64,000 nt of DNA, taken from the NCBI GenBank assembly GCA_019634165.1, contig JAHQVT010000006.1, positions 1-64,000 on the forward strand, in the 5' to 3' direction. This DNA is from Rhodospirillales bacterium. Lineage in GTDB: Bacteria > Pseudomonadota > Alphaproteobacteria > Rhodospirillales > Thalassospiraceae. Made by a program: the position numbers and the translations under genes. Below the pieces are notes generated by a model. It worked only from the letters and a program-made list of their open reading frames with translations, made no database searches and had not been told where the DNA came from. Each line of letters begins with the position of its first letter. The stretch's first letter is position 1. This document shows, piece by piece, positions 29,022 to 38,249 of the stretch.

Positions 29022-31094
29022 CTAGCCTTTCTGAAGGCAGTAATTCTGCCACATCTCACGACAGGCATCCTCGAACTCCCGCGCGATGGCCGGCGGGTGG
29101 AATGCTTTGGCATTGCGGATACGATCACGCATGTTTTCGCGGATGCTGGCCAGTGCTTTAAGATCAGCGCTCAGCATGATGCATTTATCGACATAGCCCT
29201 TTTCGGTATGGGCGCATAATGCTTCAAGGCCAATGTCGCTTAACATCGCAAGTCCCAACCGCGATCCGGGCAAATCACTGGCAAGCGAGACAAACGGAAC
29301 GCCCGACCACAGCATTTCGAAATGGTTTTCAAGGCAAATGGCCGGAAAAGGTGCGAGCCCGATATCTATTTGGGCGAAAAGTGCCGGTCGATCTTCTGCG
29401 GAAACATTGCCTGCAAGATCAAGCCGGTCGCGATTGATCCCGGCTTGGCGTGTGCGATCAAGGAACGTTTTCGCTGCATAAGAATCCTCAAGAACGTCAT
29501 CTTGAATAACAATGCGGCTGTTTTTGATCTTATTGAGGATACGCGCAAAGCAATGAAGCGTTTCATCGCTGATATTGGCCAGTTTGTCGATACAGCCAAA
29601 TCGAATGATATCATCGTTAAAGGCCGCTGGAAGCGGACTGACCGGAAACATATCGTCAAGTTCATCAGGCAGGTATGGGCCAAGTTCAAGTTTCTGCGGA
29701 TGTTCCGAAAGCCCTTTGTTGTTGGCGATTTTTCCGCTGAAAACTTCCTTGTGACCAATCAGATAATCAATTTGTGAAATGCCGGTCGTCGTTGGTGAGA
29801 GGCTGGCTTGAACCGGGGCGCTGTGCAGCGCAAACACCTCAATCGGTTGGGTCGGATGGGCACCGCATAGATCAATCAATATATCGATTTTGTCCTTGCG
29901 GATGCGATCGGCGATCTGCATTGGGTCCTGACCATAAACTTCACGCCAGCCATCGGCCATGACCTGCCACGATCTAGTGACATCATCTGGGCGCGGTGTC
30001 GCTGAATACAGGAAAAGTTCAATTTCGTGCCGGTTAAGATGGCGGGCAAGGGGCCCCAAAAGTTTATAAGATGGGTGCTCGCAGAAAAACGATGAAATCC
30101 AGCCGATGCGTAAACGTTTGTCTGATTGCCGTGTATTGGGAAATTCGGGCTTTGCGGCAATTGGCATGTGATGCTTTGCCCAATTCTTGGCGGCTTTGGC
30201 GTATTGCGTGCCATCGCCAGATGCAAGTTTCGCTTTGCTGCGCAACAAAAGGGCATCGGCCGTCGCATTGTCCGGGGTGGCTTTCAGAACCGTTTCAAGG
30301 GTTTCAATCGTGCCGATCACATCCCCGCATTTCAGGGTTATATCGGCCAGAACAAGGTCTATTTCATCCGTATCCTTGGCGAAACGCCGTGCGGTCTTAA
30401 GCAACGCAATTGCCTTGGCATATTGTCCCTGATGGGCAAGTGATTGGCCAAGCCCGCGTAAGCCGGGCACAAATTTGGCATCAATGCTTAACGCCCGTTG
30501 ATAAAGGTTCTGTGCCGGGCTTGGATACCCCAAGCGCAAAAGTGCTGTGCCAACCCGGCAAATCAATTCAGGCGAAATGCCAGCGGCCTCGGCCGCATGC
30601 TCAAGTGACATCAGGGCTGCTTTTTCTTGCCCCAACGCATGAAGTGCATGTCCAAACAGCAACAAGCCCTCAAAATGATCGGGCTTAAGTCCCAGTAATC
30701 GCCCCAGAAGATCGACTGCTTGTCCTAAATGTCCGCGTGGCATTTCAAGTCTGGCAAGGTGATAAAGCGCGGTTGGGAAATCACCATGGTAGCTGATGGC
30801 TTGCTTAAACTGATCAATGGCCTTGTCAATCTGACCGGAGCCTTCAAGTGCTATGGCATAATTGCATCGTGCAGCCGGGTTGCCCCCAACACTCGAAAGG
30901 CAGCTTTCAAACAGATCAAGGGCTTCGCCATTGCGGCCTTGGCTGGTCAGAAGTGTTGCCAAAAGATGTTCGGCCTCGGCATTGGCCGGGGAAATATCCA
31001 AAACTTGGCGATATATCTTTTCTGCTTCTTCAGGGCGGTTGCCCTCATGCGCACTCAGCCCGCGTCGCAACAGTGTTTTGAGTTGGTCGGACAT
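29022..31094 (-). CDS. TPR protein with OGT/SPINDLY-like glycosyltransferase domain
   Basis: 690 residues. The N-terminal half (about 1-300) is a run of TPR units (GRNGEALDLFESCL, GQYAKAIALLKTARRF). The C-terminal half matches the GT41 type of O-GlcNAc transferase: RLRIGWISSFFCEHPSYKLL, FALHSAPVQASLSPTTTGISQIDY, LDLAGNVSAEDRPALFAQID. The usual nucleotide-sugar motif (NGGTT before the LWMGVP element) is replaced by PFPAICLENHFEMLWSGVP, so activity or donor may differ. ATG 31094 with an upstream GGAGA is preferred over GTG 31112, which overlaps that site. Proteins of this kind often modify flagellin or surface proteins. Confidence 0.82.
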   Translation of the reverse strand: MSDQLKTLLRRGLSAHEGNRPEEAEKIYRQVLDISPANAEAEHLLATLLTSQGRNGEALDLFESCLSSVGGNPAARCNYAIALEGSGQIDKAIDQFKQAISYHGDFPTALYHLARLEMPRGHLGQAVDLLGRLLGLKPDHFEGLLLFGHALHALGQEKAALMSLEHAAEAAGISPELICRVGTALLRLGYPSPAQNLYQRALSIDAKFVPGLRGLGQSLAHQGQYAKAIALLKTARRFAKDTDEIDLVLADITLKCGDVIGTIETLETVLKATPDNATADALLLRSKAKLASGDGTQYAKAAKNWAKHHMPIAAKPEFPNTRQSDKRLRIGWISSFFCEHPSYKLLGPLARHLNRHEIELFLYSATPRPDDVTRSWQVMADGWREVYGQDPMQIADRIRKDKIDILIDLCGAHPTQPIEVFALHSAPVQASLSPTTTGISQIDYLIGHKEVFSGKIANNKGLSEHPQKLELGPYLPDELDDMFPVSPLPAAFNDDIIRFGCIDKLANISDETLHCFARILNKIKNSRIVIQDDVLEDSYAAKTFLDRTRQAGINRDRLDLAGNVSAEDRPALFAQIDIGLAPFPAICLENHFEMLWSGVPFVSLASDLPGSRLGLAMLSDIGLEALCAHTEKGYVDKCIMLSADLKALASIRENMRDRIRNAKAFHPPAIAREFEDACREMWQNYCLQKG

Positions 31095-31654
31095 AGATGT
31101 GCGTGTCTCCACCTGAGAAATGCCGTTCAGATAAGTCTTTCAAGACATTAAAGGGTTCTGAGTGACCTTTAAAGCATGCAGTTGTGCAAGATGGCTTTTG
31201 GGCGGGGAGTTCTAGCGAAAAAAAACCCCGAACCTGTGTAGGTCCGGGGTGAGAATGGGAGTGGGAGAATCGCCTGGCGGCGATAATCAAGTACTAAGAT
31301 ATGGACTGTTTGGTCGAAGGTCGCCTATCCAAGAGGATAGTATTTTAGGGTATTTGGGATAGGTTTTACAAAAGGCTATCGGAATATATGTGAGCTACAT
31401 CACAAATTTACGAAATATGCTTGGTAGCGGCCAAGATTCTGCTGCCTGATTCTTCTACCTGATTCTGGTACTTGATTCTGGGGGCTGATTTATCGGTCGG
31501 ATTCAGCGGCAAATGTATTGCCGGGTAGTAATCGTACCATATGATGGAATATCGCGAAATTTTCAGGCAAAAAACTGTCAAGACGCGCGAATACTGTGCT
31601 AGAAAGCACCTCATATAAATAGATATACCCCGCGAATTAAGAGAGGTTCCTTCC
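31095..31654. other. Intergenic region upstream of ilvD
   Basis: 560 bp without a credible coding frame. It holds the minus-strand sRNA candidate (31215-31341) near its left end and, to the right, the AT-rich promoter zone of ilvD, with GAGAGG before the ilvD ATG. Confidence 0.6.
31215..31341 (-). ncRNA. Candidate trans-acting small RNA (about 120 nt)
   Basis: On the minus strand a promoter-like pair TTGTAA (31371-31366) and TAAAAT (31347-31342) with an 18-nt spacer is followed by a hairpin CTATCC-TCTT-GGATAG (31340-31325) and a second hairpin ATCGCC-GCCA-GGCGAT (31284-31269). Then comes an unpaired pyrimidine tract with two CUCCC blocks (31268-31251), and a strong terminator: 11-bp stem with one mismatch (31250-31225), loop ACAC, then eight T. 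No coding frame fits. The predicted start falls inside the first hairpin, so that hairpin may be partly DNA-level. It could instead be a leader attenuator of the TPR gene downstream. Confidence 0.55.
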
Positions 31655-33508
31655 ATGCCGGAATATCGGTCCCGTACAACAACCCATGGCCGTAATATGG
31701 CCGGTGCGCGCGGCCTTTGGCGCGCCACTGGTATGACAGATGAAGACTTCGACAAGCCTATCATTGCGGTCGTCAACAGCTTCACCCAGTTTGTGCCCGG
31801 TCACGTCCATCTCAAAGACCTTGGTCAGATGGTTGCCCGCGAAATCGAAGCCGCCGGTGGTGTTGCCAAGGAATTCAACACCATCGCTGTCGATGATGGT
31901 ATCGCGATGGGCCATGACGGTATGCTCTATAGCTTGCCATCGCGTGAAATCATCGCTGATTCGGTTGAATATATGGTCAATGCCCATTGCGCGGATGCGA
32001 TGGTCTGCATTTCCAACTGCGACAAAATCACACCGGGTATGCTGATGGCTGCAATGCGCCTCAATGTCCCTGCAGTGTTTGTTTCGGGTGGCCCGATGGA
32101 AGCCGGTAAAATCGTCATTGATGGCGAAGAACATCACCTTGATCTGGTTGATGCGATGGTGCAGGCCGCCGATCCGAAAATCTCGGACGAGCAGGTTAAA
32201 AATGTTGAACGTTCTGCATGCCCAACCTGTGGCTCGTGCTCTGGTATGTTTACCGCAAACTCGATGAACTGTCTGGCTGAGGCCCTTGGTCTCGCACTTC
32301 CGGGCAATGGGTCGGTGCTGGCAACGCATGCTGCGCGTAAGGAGCTTTTCCTTGAAGCTGCCCGTACGTCGGTCAAGCTAGCACGCCGTTATTACGAAGA
32401 AGAAGACATTGGCGCGACCCCGCGTGGGATCGCAACGTTTGAGGCGTTTGAAAACGCCATGGCCCTTGATATCGCCATGGGTGGTTCGACCAACACGGTT
32501 TTGCATTTGCTGGCAATTGCCAAGGAAGCCGAGGTTGATTTTACCATGGCCGATATGGATCGCCTGTCGCGCAAGATCCCGTATCTTTCCAAAGTCGCAC
32601 CAAACCATCCGATGTTCCACATGGAAGACGTCCATCGTGCAGGTGGCATCATGCGCATTTTGGGTGAACTGGATCGTGGTGGTTTGCTGCACACCGATGT
32701 TTCGACCGTTCATACCAAAACCATGGCAGATGCTCTTGAAAAGTGGGACATCCGCCGCACAACCAACGAAGCCGTGCATAAGTTCTTCCGCGCGATGCCT
32801 GGTGGTGTGCCGTCTCAAACCGCGTTCAGCCAGGAACGCTATTGGGATGACCTTGATCTTGACGAAAAAGAAGGCTGCATTCGTGATATCGAAAATGCCT
32901 ATAGCAAGGATGGCGGTCTTGCCGTTCTGTTTGGCAATATGGCGGTCAATGGATGTGTCGTTAAAACCGGTGGTGTCGACAAAAGCATTCTGAAATTCAC
33001 CGGCCCGGCGGTGGTTTGTGAAAGTCAGGATGAAGCCGTTGCCAAGGTGCTTGGTGGTGAGGTCAAAGAAGGCGACGTTGTCGTCATCCGCTACGAAGGT
33101 CCAAAAGGTGGTCCGGGGATGCAGGAAATGCTCTATCCGACCAGCTATCTGAAATCGATGGGCTTGGGTAAGGCGTGTGCGCTGATTACCGATGGTCGTT
33201 TCTCAGGCGGGACGTCAGGTCTTTCGATCGGTCACGTATCACCAGAAGCAGCCGCTGGTGGCGATATTGCACTGGTCGAACCGGGCGATACGATTGAAAT
33301 CGACATTCCGAACCGCACGATCAAAATCGCGGTGGATGATGCAGTGCTGACCGCACGCCGCAAGGCGATGGAGGCCAAAGGCCCAGAAGCATGGCGCCCG
33401 GCAAAACCACGCAAACGCAAAGTCACAACCGCCCTTCGCGCCTATGCCGCCATGGCAACCAGCGCGGACCAAGGTGCCGTACGTGATGTAACGCAGGTCG
33501 AATTCTGA
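31655..33508 (+). CDS. ilvD: Dihydroxy-acid dehydratase IlvD
   Basis: Dehydrates dihydroxy-isovalerate and dihydroxy-methylvalerate in branched-chain amino-acid synthesis. Iron-sulfur cluster cysteines appear in [10 protein letters not shown] and [18 protein letters not shown]. The catalytic-region segments [14 protein letters not shown] and [20 protein letters not shown] are intact. At 617 residues it has the normal IlvD length. It is monocistronic by context. Confidence 0.97.
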   Translation: MPEYRSRTTTHGRNMAGARGLWRATGMTDEDFDKPIIAVVNSFTQFVPGHVHLKDLGQMVAREIEAAGGVAKEFNTIAVDDGIAMGHDGMLYSLPSREIIADSVEYMVNAHCADAMVCISNCDKITPGMLMAAMRLNVPAVFVSGGPMEAGKIVIDGEEHHLDLVDAMVQAADPKISDEQVKNVERSACPTCGSCSGMFTANSMNCLAEALGLALPGNGSVLATHAARKELFLEAARTSVKLARRYYEEEDIGATPRGIATFEAFENAMALDIAMGGSTNTVLHLLAIAKEAEVDFTMADMDRLSRKIPYLSKVAPNHPMFHMEDVHRAGGIMRILGELDRGGLLHTDVSTVHTKTMADALEKWDIRRTTNEAVHKFFRAMPGGVPSQTAFSQERYWDDLDLDEKEGCIRDIENAYSKDGGLAVLFGNMAVNGCVVKTGGVDKSILKFTGPAVVCESQDEAVAKVLGGEVKEGDVVVIRYEGPKGGPGMQEMLYPTSYLKSMGLGKACALITDGRFSGGTSGLSIGHVSPEAAAGGDIALVEPGDTIEIDIPNRTIKIAVDDAVLTARRKAMEAKGPEAWRPAKPRKRKVTTALRAYAAMATSADQGAVRDVTQVEF

Positions 33509-33535
33509 TCTGAAAAGAGATTAATTTACCTTACG

Positions 33536-33568
33536 GAACAGGGTCGGACAATTTCGACCCTGTTCTTG
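33536..33568. terminator. Hairpin between convergent ilvD and FkbM genes
   Basis: A perfect 11-bp stem GAACAGGGTCG / CGACCCTGTTC with an 8-nt loop lies between two convergent stop codons. The T-tract is weak on both strands. Confidence 0.65.
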
Positions 33569-33572
33569 CGTT

Positions 33573-34295
33573 CTAAATTGTGTAGCTGATGCCATCTTTT
33601 ACAAAGAAGGCTGTGCCGCCAGTATATGAAATGAACTGATATCCGTTGCTTTTGATCAGTTTGAACGCCTTTGTTTCAAGCACGTCTTCGATGCATTTCC
33701 CATGAATTTCACAAAGAATAAAGTCAGGTGCGTGTTTTTGGAAGTTGAACGTGCTTAGAACTTCAAATTCATGGTTTTCGACATCGACTGTCAGAAGGTC
33801 AATTTTCTCGACATCTAAATGATCTTCTATGGCTTGATCAAGCGTTTGGCAGTCAATTGGAACGACGGTGTAAGGTTTGTTGATCTTCGCGGCCCATTCG
33901 TCAGCAAAGTCCTTGTCGAGAGTGTTTAACCCGCTCCCCGGATCGAAGATATATGAGTCTACAGTACCTTTTTGAGTGCTGATAGCGCATTGAATGCTTG
34001 TATCGCGAGGTCGCACAAACTTACAAAGATCAATGTTTTCTTTTGTCAGATCCAAGTTTAGGCCATGCCAACCCCATTTATAAAGTTTCCAGGTTGTCGA
34101 TCCTATTACTGGGTTGTTGCAGCCAACATCTACGAAAACCCCAGATGATCTGCGGGGGTGTCGACGATAAATTCGCTCTAAGAGAACATCTTCGCCCCAT
34201 CCCGCATAGGCCCGGTAACTTTTTGATTTTAAAATTCGATACAGCTTATAAAATTTTGTCGGTTTTAAATATTTCGACTTTAAATCTTTCAACAA
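33573..34295 (-). CDS. FkbM family methyltransferase
   Basis: 240 residues, Rossmann-type SAM-dependent methyltransferase of the FkbM family: GVFVDVGCNNPVIGSTTWKL (SAM motif I), GLNLDLTKENIDLC, and LLTVDVENHEFEVLSTFNF. Such enzymes commonly O-methylate sugars in surface glycans. The best start is TTG (34295 or 34292) with GAGGA about 9 nt upstream; no in-frame ATG exists nearby. The region is visibly more AT-rich than its neighbours, suggesting acquisition together with the GT2-like gene next to it. Confidence 0.85.
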   Translation of the reverse strand: MLKDLKSKYLKPTKFYKLYRILKSKSYRAYAGWGEDVLLERIYRRHPRRSSGVFVDVGCNNPVIGSTTWKLYKWGWHGLNLDLTKENIDLCKFVRPRDTSIQCAISTQKGTVDSYIFDPGSGLNTLDKDFADEWAAKINKPYTVVPIDCQTLDQAIEDHLDVEKIDLLTVDVENHEFEVLSTFNFQKHAPDFILCEIHGKCIEDVLETKAFKLIKSNGYQFISYTGGTAFFVKDGISYTI

Positions 34296-34377
34296 TTTAT
34301 TTGTCCTCGCCGCGCGTATAGTTTCATGAATAGTGGCATCTTGTCGTTTATCGATCCGCTTTTAAACGGTGTAGAGG

Positions 34378-35124
34378 TTACCACTTACCTTCAGTGAAAA
34401 GGCGGAGAATATGGGACCACAATCGTCTCAAGCCTTTTGGTTTGTTCGATTTTCTCCGGCCTGGCCATTTTCTGGTCGGATCGAATATAGCGCGGTCAAG
34501 CCCAATATGTCGCACTGCGCCGTCATCAAGGATCGCGCTTACAAAACCAAGTTCACGATAAGCGACGTTAATGTCTATTTCGCTTTTATGCTTTCCGTAG
34601 TCGCCGATCAGGTGATAGTCGGACATTCTTTTCAGCCCAGGATTGAATGAGAAGTAACCCCATTCCCAACCTTCTTCGACTTTCACCTTTCGGTATCCAA
34701 CACCATCGATCGTTTTGTGGTCATACAAGTCAAATTTAGGGCGGCTTGAGTTGATGTCTTCTTCTGAGCGGTGCCACGTTTGTAGTATTTTGGGTTCAGC
34801 ATCAAGGACCTTTAGCGAATCCTCAATAAACCCTGAACGATAGAATTCCCAGTCGTCTTCACAATGAAAAACAAGCTCTGTGTCGATTGTTTTGTATCCA
34901 TCAACAATCGTCTTTATCTGACCTTTCTTTTCTTCGTTAAAAAGAATGTCAAATCGGTCACCAAACTTTTTTTTGATTTCTTCGTAGACGTTTGGGTCGC
35001 AAGAATCTTCTGTAATCACATACCGTTTAATCGGGTAGGTGTTGTATTTAAAGAAAGACTCAAGCGTTTTCTCAAGAAGATCGACACGCCCACAGCTTGT
35101 AAGAAAGAATGTAATTTCGCGCAT
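34378..35124 (-). CDS. Glycosyltransferase family 2-like protein
   Basis: 248 residues. The N-terminus MREITFFLTSCGRVDLLEKT and the ELVFHCEDDWEFYRSGF segment (a DxD-like site) are of GT-A type. The C-terminus is basic. The frame runs on to a TTG at 35154, but ATG 35124 behind TTTGGGG is better. AT-rich, like the FkbM gene downstream (82-bp gap), so the pair may be an islet for surface-glycan decoration. The acceptor is unknown. Confidence 0.8.
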   Translation of the reverse strand: MREITFFLTSCGRVDLLEKTLESFFKYNTYPIKRYVITEDSCDPNVYEEIKKKFGDRFDILFNEEKKGQIKTIVDGYKTIDTELVFHCEDDWEFYRSGFIEDSLKVLDAEPKILQTWHRSEEDINSSRPKFDLYDHKTIDGVGYRKVKVEEGWEWGYFSFNPGLKRMSDYHLIGDYGKHKSEIDINVAYRELGFVSAILDDGAVRHIGLDRAIFDPTRKWPGRRKSNKPKGLRRLWSHILRLFTEGKW

Positions 35125-35255
35125 AAATGGCCCCAAATCCAGTAATGGGAACAATGTAGCGGACTTTTAGGAAATTCCAAGCATGATCGGATACCGAGTT
35201 GGGCGCTCCTAAATATGACGAAATATCATCACAGTAGAAAAAGCTGAAAACCATA

Positions 35256-35294
35256 GAAAAACTCCTTTGAGGCTGATCCCAAAGGAGTTCTAAA
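35256..35294 (-). terminator. Terminator of ald
   Basis: ACTCCTTTG / CAAAGGAGT type stem (35261-35288), with TTTTTC following on the minus strand, located about 20 bp after the ald stop. Confidence 0.8.
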
Positions 35295-35312
35295 AGTGCA
35301 GGTCAGCTTGGG

Positions 35313-36428
35313 TCAGGCCAAGACAGTCTCCAACGGGATGTAATCATATCCAAGTGCGTCAGCAACGGCTTTGTAGGTTACTTTGCCATTATGAACATTA
35401 AGCCCAGCGGCTAGATGTGAATCATCCTTGCAGGCCTGATTCCATCCCTTGTCGGCCAAGGCCAGGGCAAAGGGCAGGGTGGCGTTGTTCAGGGCAAAGG
35501 TTGATGTGCGCGCAACAGCACCGGGCATGTTGGCAACGCAATAATGGACAATGTCATCAACGATATAGATCGGATCGGCGTGGGTGGTGGCTTTGGATGT
35601 TTCAAAGCACCCGCCCTGATCAATCGCAACGTCAACGATGACCGATCCGGGTTTCATTTTGGAAAGCTGATCTTTTTTGATTAGTTTTGGTGCTGCCGCA
35701 CCGGGGATCAGAACCGCACCAACCACCATATCGGCGTCATAGACCAATGCTTCGGTATCATCAATCGTAGCGTATTGCGTTTTGATACGCGGGCCAAAGA
35801 GATCATCAATATAGGTCAGGCGTTTGACATTCTTATCAAGAATGATGACATCCGCCCCCATGCCTACAGCAATACGTGCCGCATTGGTGCCAACGACACC
35901 ACCGCCAATGACCACGACCTTGGCCGGGGCAACGCCGGGAACACCGCCAAGCAACATGCCGCGTCCGCCATTTGCTTTTTGCAGGGCACTTGCACCAACC
36001 TGGGGTGCCATGCGACCGGCAACCTCGGACATCGGGGCCAAAAGGGGCAAGCCACCATTACGGTCGGTAACAGTTTCATAGGCAATGGCCGTCACACCGG
36101 ATTTCAGCAGGCCTGCTGTCTGATCCGGGTCAGGGGCAAGATGCAAATAGGTAAATAATAACTGGCCTTCGCGCAGTTGTTCATATTCTACTTTTTGCGG
36201 TTCTTTGACCTTAATCACCATTTCAGCGGTGGCAAAAATGTCAGAAGCGCTTTGGCTTATTTCAGCCCCGGCGGCAATGTAATCGTCATCCGCACAGCCA
36301 ATGCCCGCACCGGCCGTGGTTTCGATTTTGACTTTGTGACCATGAGCAACAAGTTCACGGACTGAACTTGGGGTCAGTCCGACACGGTATTCGTGGTTTT
36401 TGATTTCTTTTGGAACACCAATCAGCAT
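35313..36428 (-). CDS. ald: Alanine dehydrogenase
   Basis: NAD-dependent interconversion of L-alanine with pyruvate and ammonia. The typical start MLIGVPKEIKNHEYRVGLTP is at ATG 36428 behind GGGAGAG; the frame itself runs further upstream to 36497. The NAD site VVIGGGVVGTNAARIAVGMG and the catalytic His/Lys regions (ETTAGAGIG, LLFTYLHLAPD) are present. 371 residues is the family norm. It is divergent from an Lrp/AsnC regulator, the usual control of ald. Confidence 0.97.
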   Translation of the reverse strand: MLIGVPKEIKNHEYRVGLTPSSVRELVAHGHKVKIETTAGAGIGCADDDYIAAGAEISQSASDIFATAEMVIKVKEPQKVEYEQLREGQLLFTYLHLAPDPDQTAGLLKSGVTAIAYETVTDRNGGLPLLAPMSEVAGRMAPQVGASALQKANGGRGMLLGGVPGVAPAKVVVIGGGVVGTNAARIAVGMGADVIILDKNVKRLTYIDDLFGPRIKTQYATIDDTEALVYDADMVVGAVLIPGAAAPKLIKKDQLSKMKPGSVIVDVAIDQGGCFETSKATTHADPIYIVDDIVHYCVANMPGAVARTSTFALNNATLPFALALADKGWNQACKDDSHLAAGLNVHNGKVTYKAVADALGYDYIPLETVLA

Positions 36429-36547
36429 TTCGTTCTCTCCCGACGAAAATGGTGGCAATCGGGTTATCCCTCGGTCTTGACCAGGATGCCCAGGCATTTC
36501 AAGCCAGTCTTTTTATTGTGTTTGCATGATACCCTAAAAATTGGGCA

Positions 36548-36576
36548 ATTAATCTTCAATTCAAGAGGTGATTAAT
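36548..36576. promoter_or_regulatory. Putative Lrp/AsnC operator in the ald-lrp divergent region
   Basis: ATTAATC and GATTAAT form a 7-bp inverted repeat with 15 bp between the arms (22-bp centre spacing) in an AT-rich promoter zone. Spacing and composition fit Lrp-type sites; this is inference from position. Confidence 0.35.
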
Positions 36577-36631
36577 GCTATCATTGCTAGATAATTTAAA
36601 AGAAACACCGTGATCTCGGAGGATTATTCGA

Positions 36632-37090
36632 ATGCAGATGGACGAACGTGATCGCATGATACTGCGTTTGCTGCAAAAAGACGGCCGCATCAGCAATGCG
36701 GAGCTTGCAGAAAAAGTGAACCTGTCAGCATCGGCTTGCCTGCGGCGTGTCCGCTTGCTCGAAGAAGCGGGTTTTATTGATCATTATACCATGCTGTTAA
36801 ACCCAGTACGTATTGGTAAGCCGGGGAATGCGTTTGTAAATATCGCCATTAACCGTCAAACCCGCGAAGCGTTAGAAACGTTCGAAAAGGAAATTCAAAA
36901 GGTTCCTGAAGTTGTCGAATGTTATCTTCTGGCCGGTCAAAGCGACTATCTGGTGCATGTCGTTTATAGTGATACCGGTGATTATGAGCGTATCCACAGC
37001 GAAGTTCTGACCCAGCTTCCAGGGGTTGAACGTGTGCAGACGGTCATTACGCTGCGCGAGGTCAAACGCACAACCGAGCTTCCAGTTTAA
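36632..37090 (+). CDS. Lrp/AsnC family transcriptional regulator
   Basis: 152 residues with an N-terminal helix-turn-helix (DERDRMILRLLQKDGRISNA, ASACLRRVRLLEEAGF) and a C-terminal RAM/ligand-sensing domain (VVECYLLAGQSDYLVHVV). GGAGG precedes the ATG. Divergent placement from ald suggests it activates ald in response to alanine or another amino acid. Confidence 0.93.
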   Translation: MQMDERDRMILRLLQKDGRISNAELAEKVNLSASACLRRVRLLEEAGFIDHYTMLLNPVRIGKPGNAFVNIAINRQTREALETFEKEIQKVPEVVECYLLAGQSDYLVHVVYSDTGDYERIHSEVLTQLPGVERVQTVITLREVKRTTELPV

Positions 37091-37445
37091 CCAAAAAGAA
37101 TAAGCTGCAGAAGGTTTGTGCCGTTCATTCGGGTTTGGCGCATTTGCGCCCTTTATCTGCTTCTTATGGCTGAAACCCGATGACGGTTAAGGCCCATCAT
37201 CAAACCGCCATTCGACTCGGCCATAAAAATGTACTGATTCGCGACATTTGTTCGGAAATGCGGTGCGCGGGTGATAGTATGTGACCGCAATTCATCTAAT
37301 TAAGGTGGTTTTTAACAAGAGAAATCCCTGTTTTTTCAATGTTTCATAAATTTTGTCTATTTATTCACCCGCCGCGATTTGACTTTGAGGTGAATTAACA
37401 TGCAATAATATGCCTTAGGGGAAAAATGTTGGGGGAAGTTACTAC
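37091..37445. other. Intergenic region between lrp-type and tetR-type genes
   Basis: 355 bp with no gene. The last 150 bp are AT-rich and should hold the promoter of the TetR regulator. I see no clear repeat or hairpin. Confidence 0.5.
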
Positions 37446-38162
37446 ATGGAACAAGAAAATCTTGTTCGTGCGCGAAGCCACGAGCAAAAATTAAAGAGAC
37501 GTGCGGATATTCTTGATGCTGCACGCGAACTTTATCTCGAAGGCGATGGTACATTACCGTCTGCTGCCGAAGTGGCGCGGAAGGCCAATTTGGCCAAGGG
37601 GACGCTTTATCTTTATTTTTCAAGCAAAGAAGCTTTGTTTCTTGAAGTGCTTAGGCATTTCCAAAAAGGCTGGTTTGAGAACAATCTTGATGTGATCGAT
37701 GAAGAAGCATTGCGTCGACCCGAAGAACGGGATTCAACCCGTGTCGCACGCCAGTTTGTTCAGTATCTCGTGAAGAACGAAAAATTCCTGTATCTGGCCT
37801 CGCTGGCGCAAGGGGTTCTGGAATCAGGCTCTGATGATGAAATGGTTGTTGGCCAGCGTCGTTTTCTCGCTTCTATGGTCAAACGAACCGCCGATGCCTT
37901 GGCCGAACTTTATGAAATCACACCTGATGAAGCCACCAAGCTTATGCGGTCGTCCTATGCGTTGGTGATCGGTCTGTGGCAAATGTCGCAGTTACCAGAC
38001 CGCGTCAAAAAGCTGATGGAACAAAATGCGCTGACCAATCTGATTGTTGATTTCGAAGAAGCCGCAGAAGAAGCCGTCGTATCCTATTGGCGCGTGCTTG
38101 CGCCGGGCATGAAATGCCGTGAAATGATGCGCCGCGCCGCTGAGGGCAGTTGTGCCGACTGA
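37446..38162 (+). CDS. TetR family transcriptional regulator
   Basis: 238 residues. The N-terminal helix-turn-helix spans RRADILDAARELYLEGDG to LAKGTLYLYFSSKEALFLEV. The C-terminal ligand domain is unassigned. GGGGGAAG lies before the ATG. It converges with the polyamine transporter genes, separated by a bidirectional terminator, so a link to them is not established. Confidence 0.92.
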   Translation: MEQENLVRARSHEQKLKRRADILDAARELYLEGDGTLPSAAEVARKANLAKGTLYLYFSSKEALFLEVLRHFQKGWFENNLDVIDEEALRRPEERDSTRVARQFVQYLVKNEKFLYLASLAQGVLESGSDDEMVVGQRRFLASMVKRTADALAELYEITPDEATKLMRSSYALVIGLWQMSQLPDRVKKLMEQNALTNLIVDFEEAAEEAVVSYWRVLAPGMKCREMMRRAAEGSCAD

Positions 38163-38186
38163 TTGGTTACTTAAATGGCCTAAACG

Positions 38187-38226
38187 AAAAGCAGCGCCGG
38201 AAGACATTCCGGCGCTGCTTTTTTAT
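38187..38226. terminator. Bidirectional terminator, tetR / potI
   Basis: A perfect 16-bp stem AAAAGCAGCGCCGGAA / TTCCGGCGCTGCTTTT with a GACA loop and T-tracts on both strands lies between convergent genes. Confidence 0.92.
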
Positions 38227-38249
38227 GTTCAGTCTTTTAATCGGCGGGG

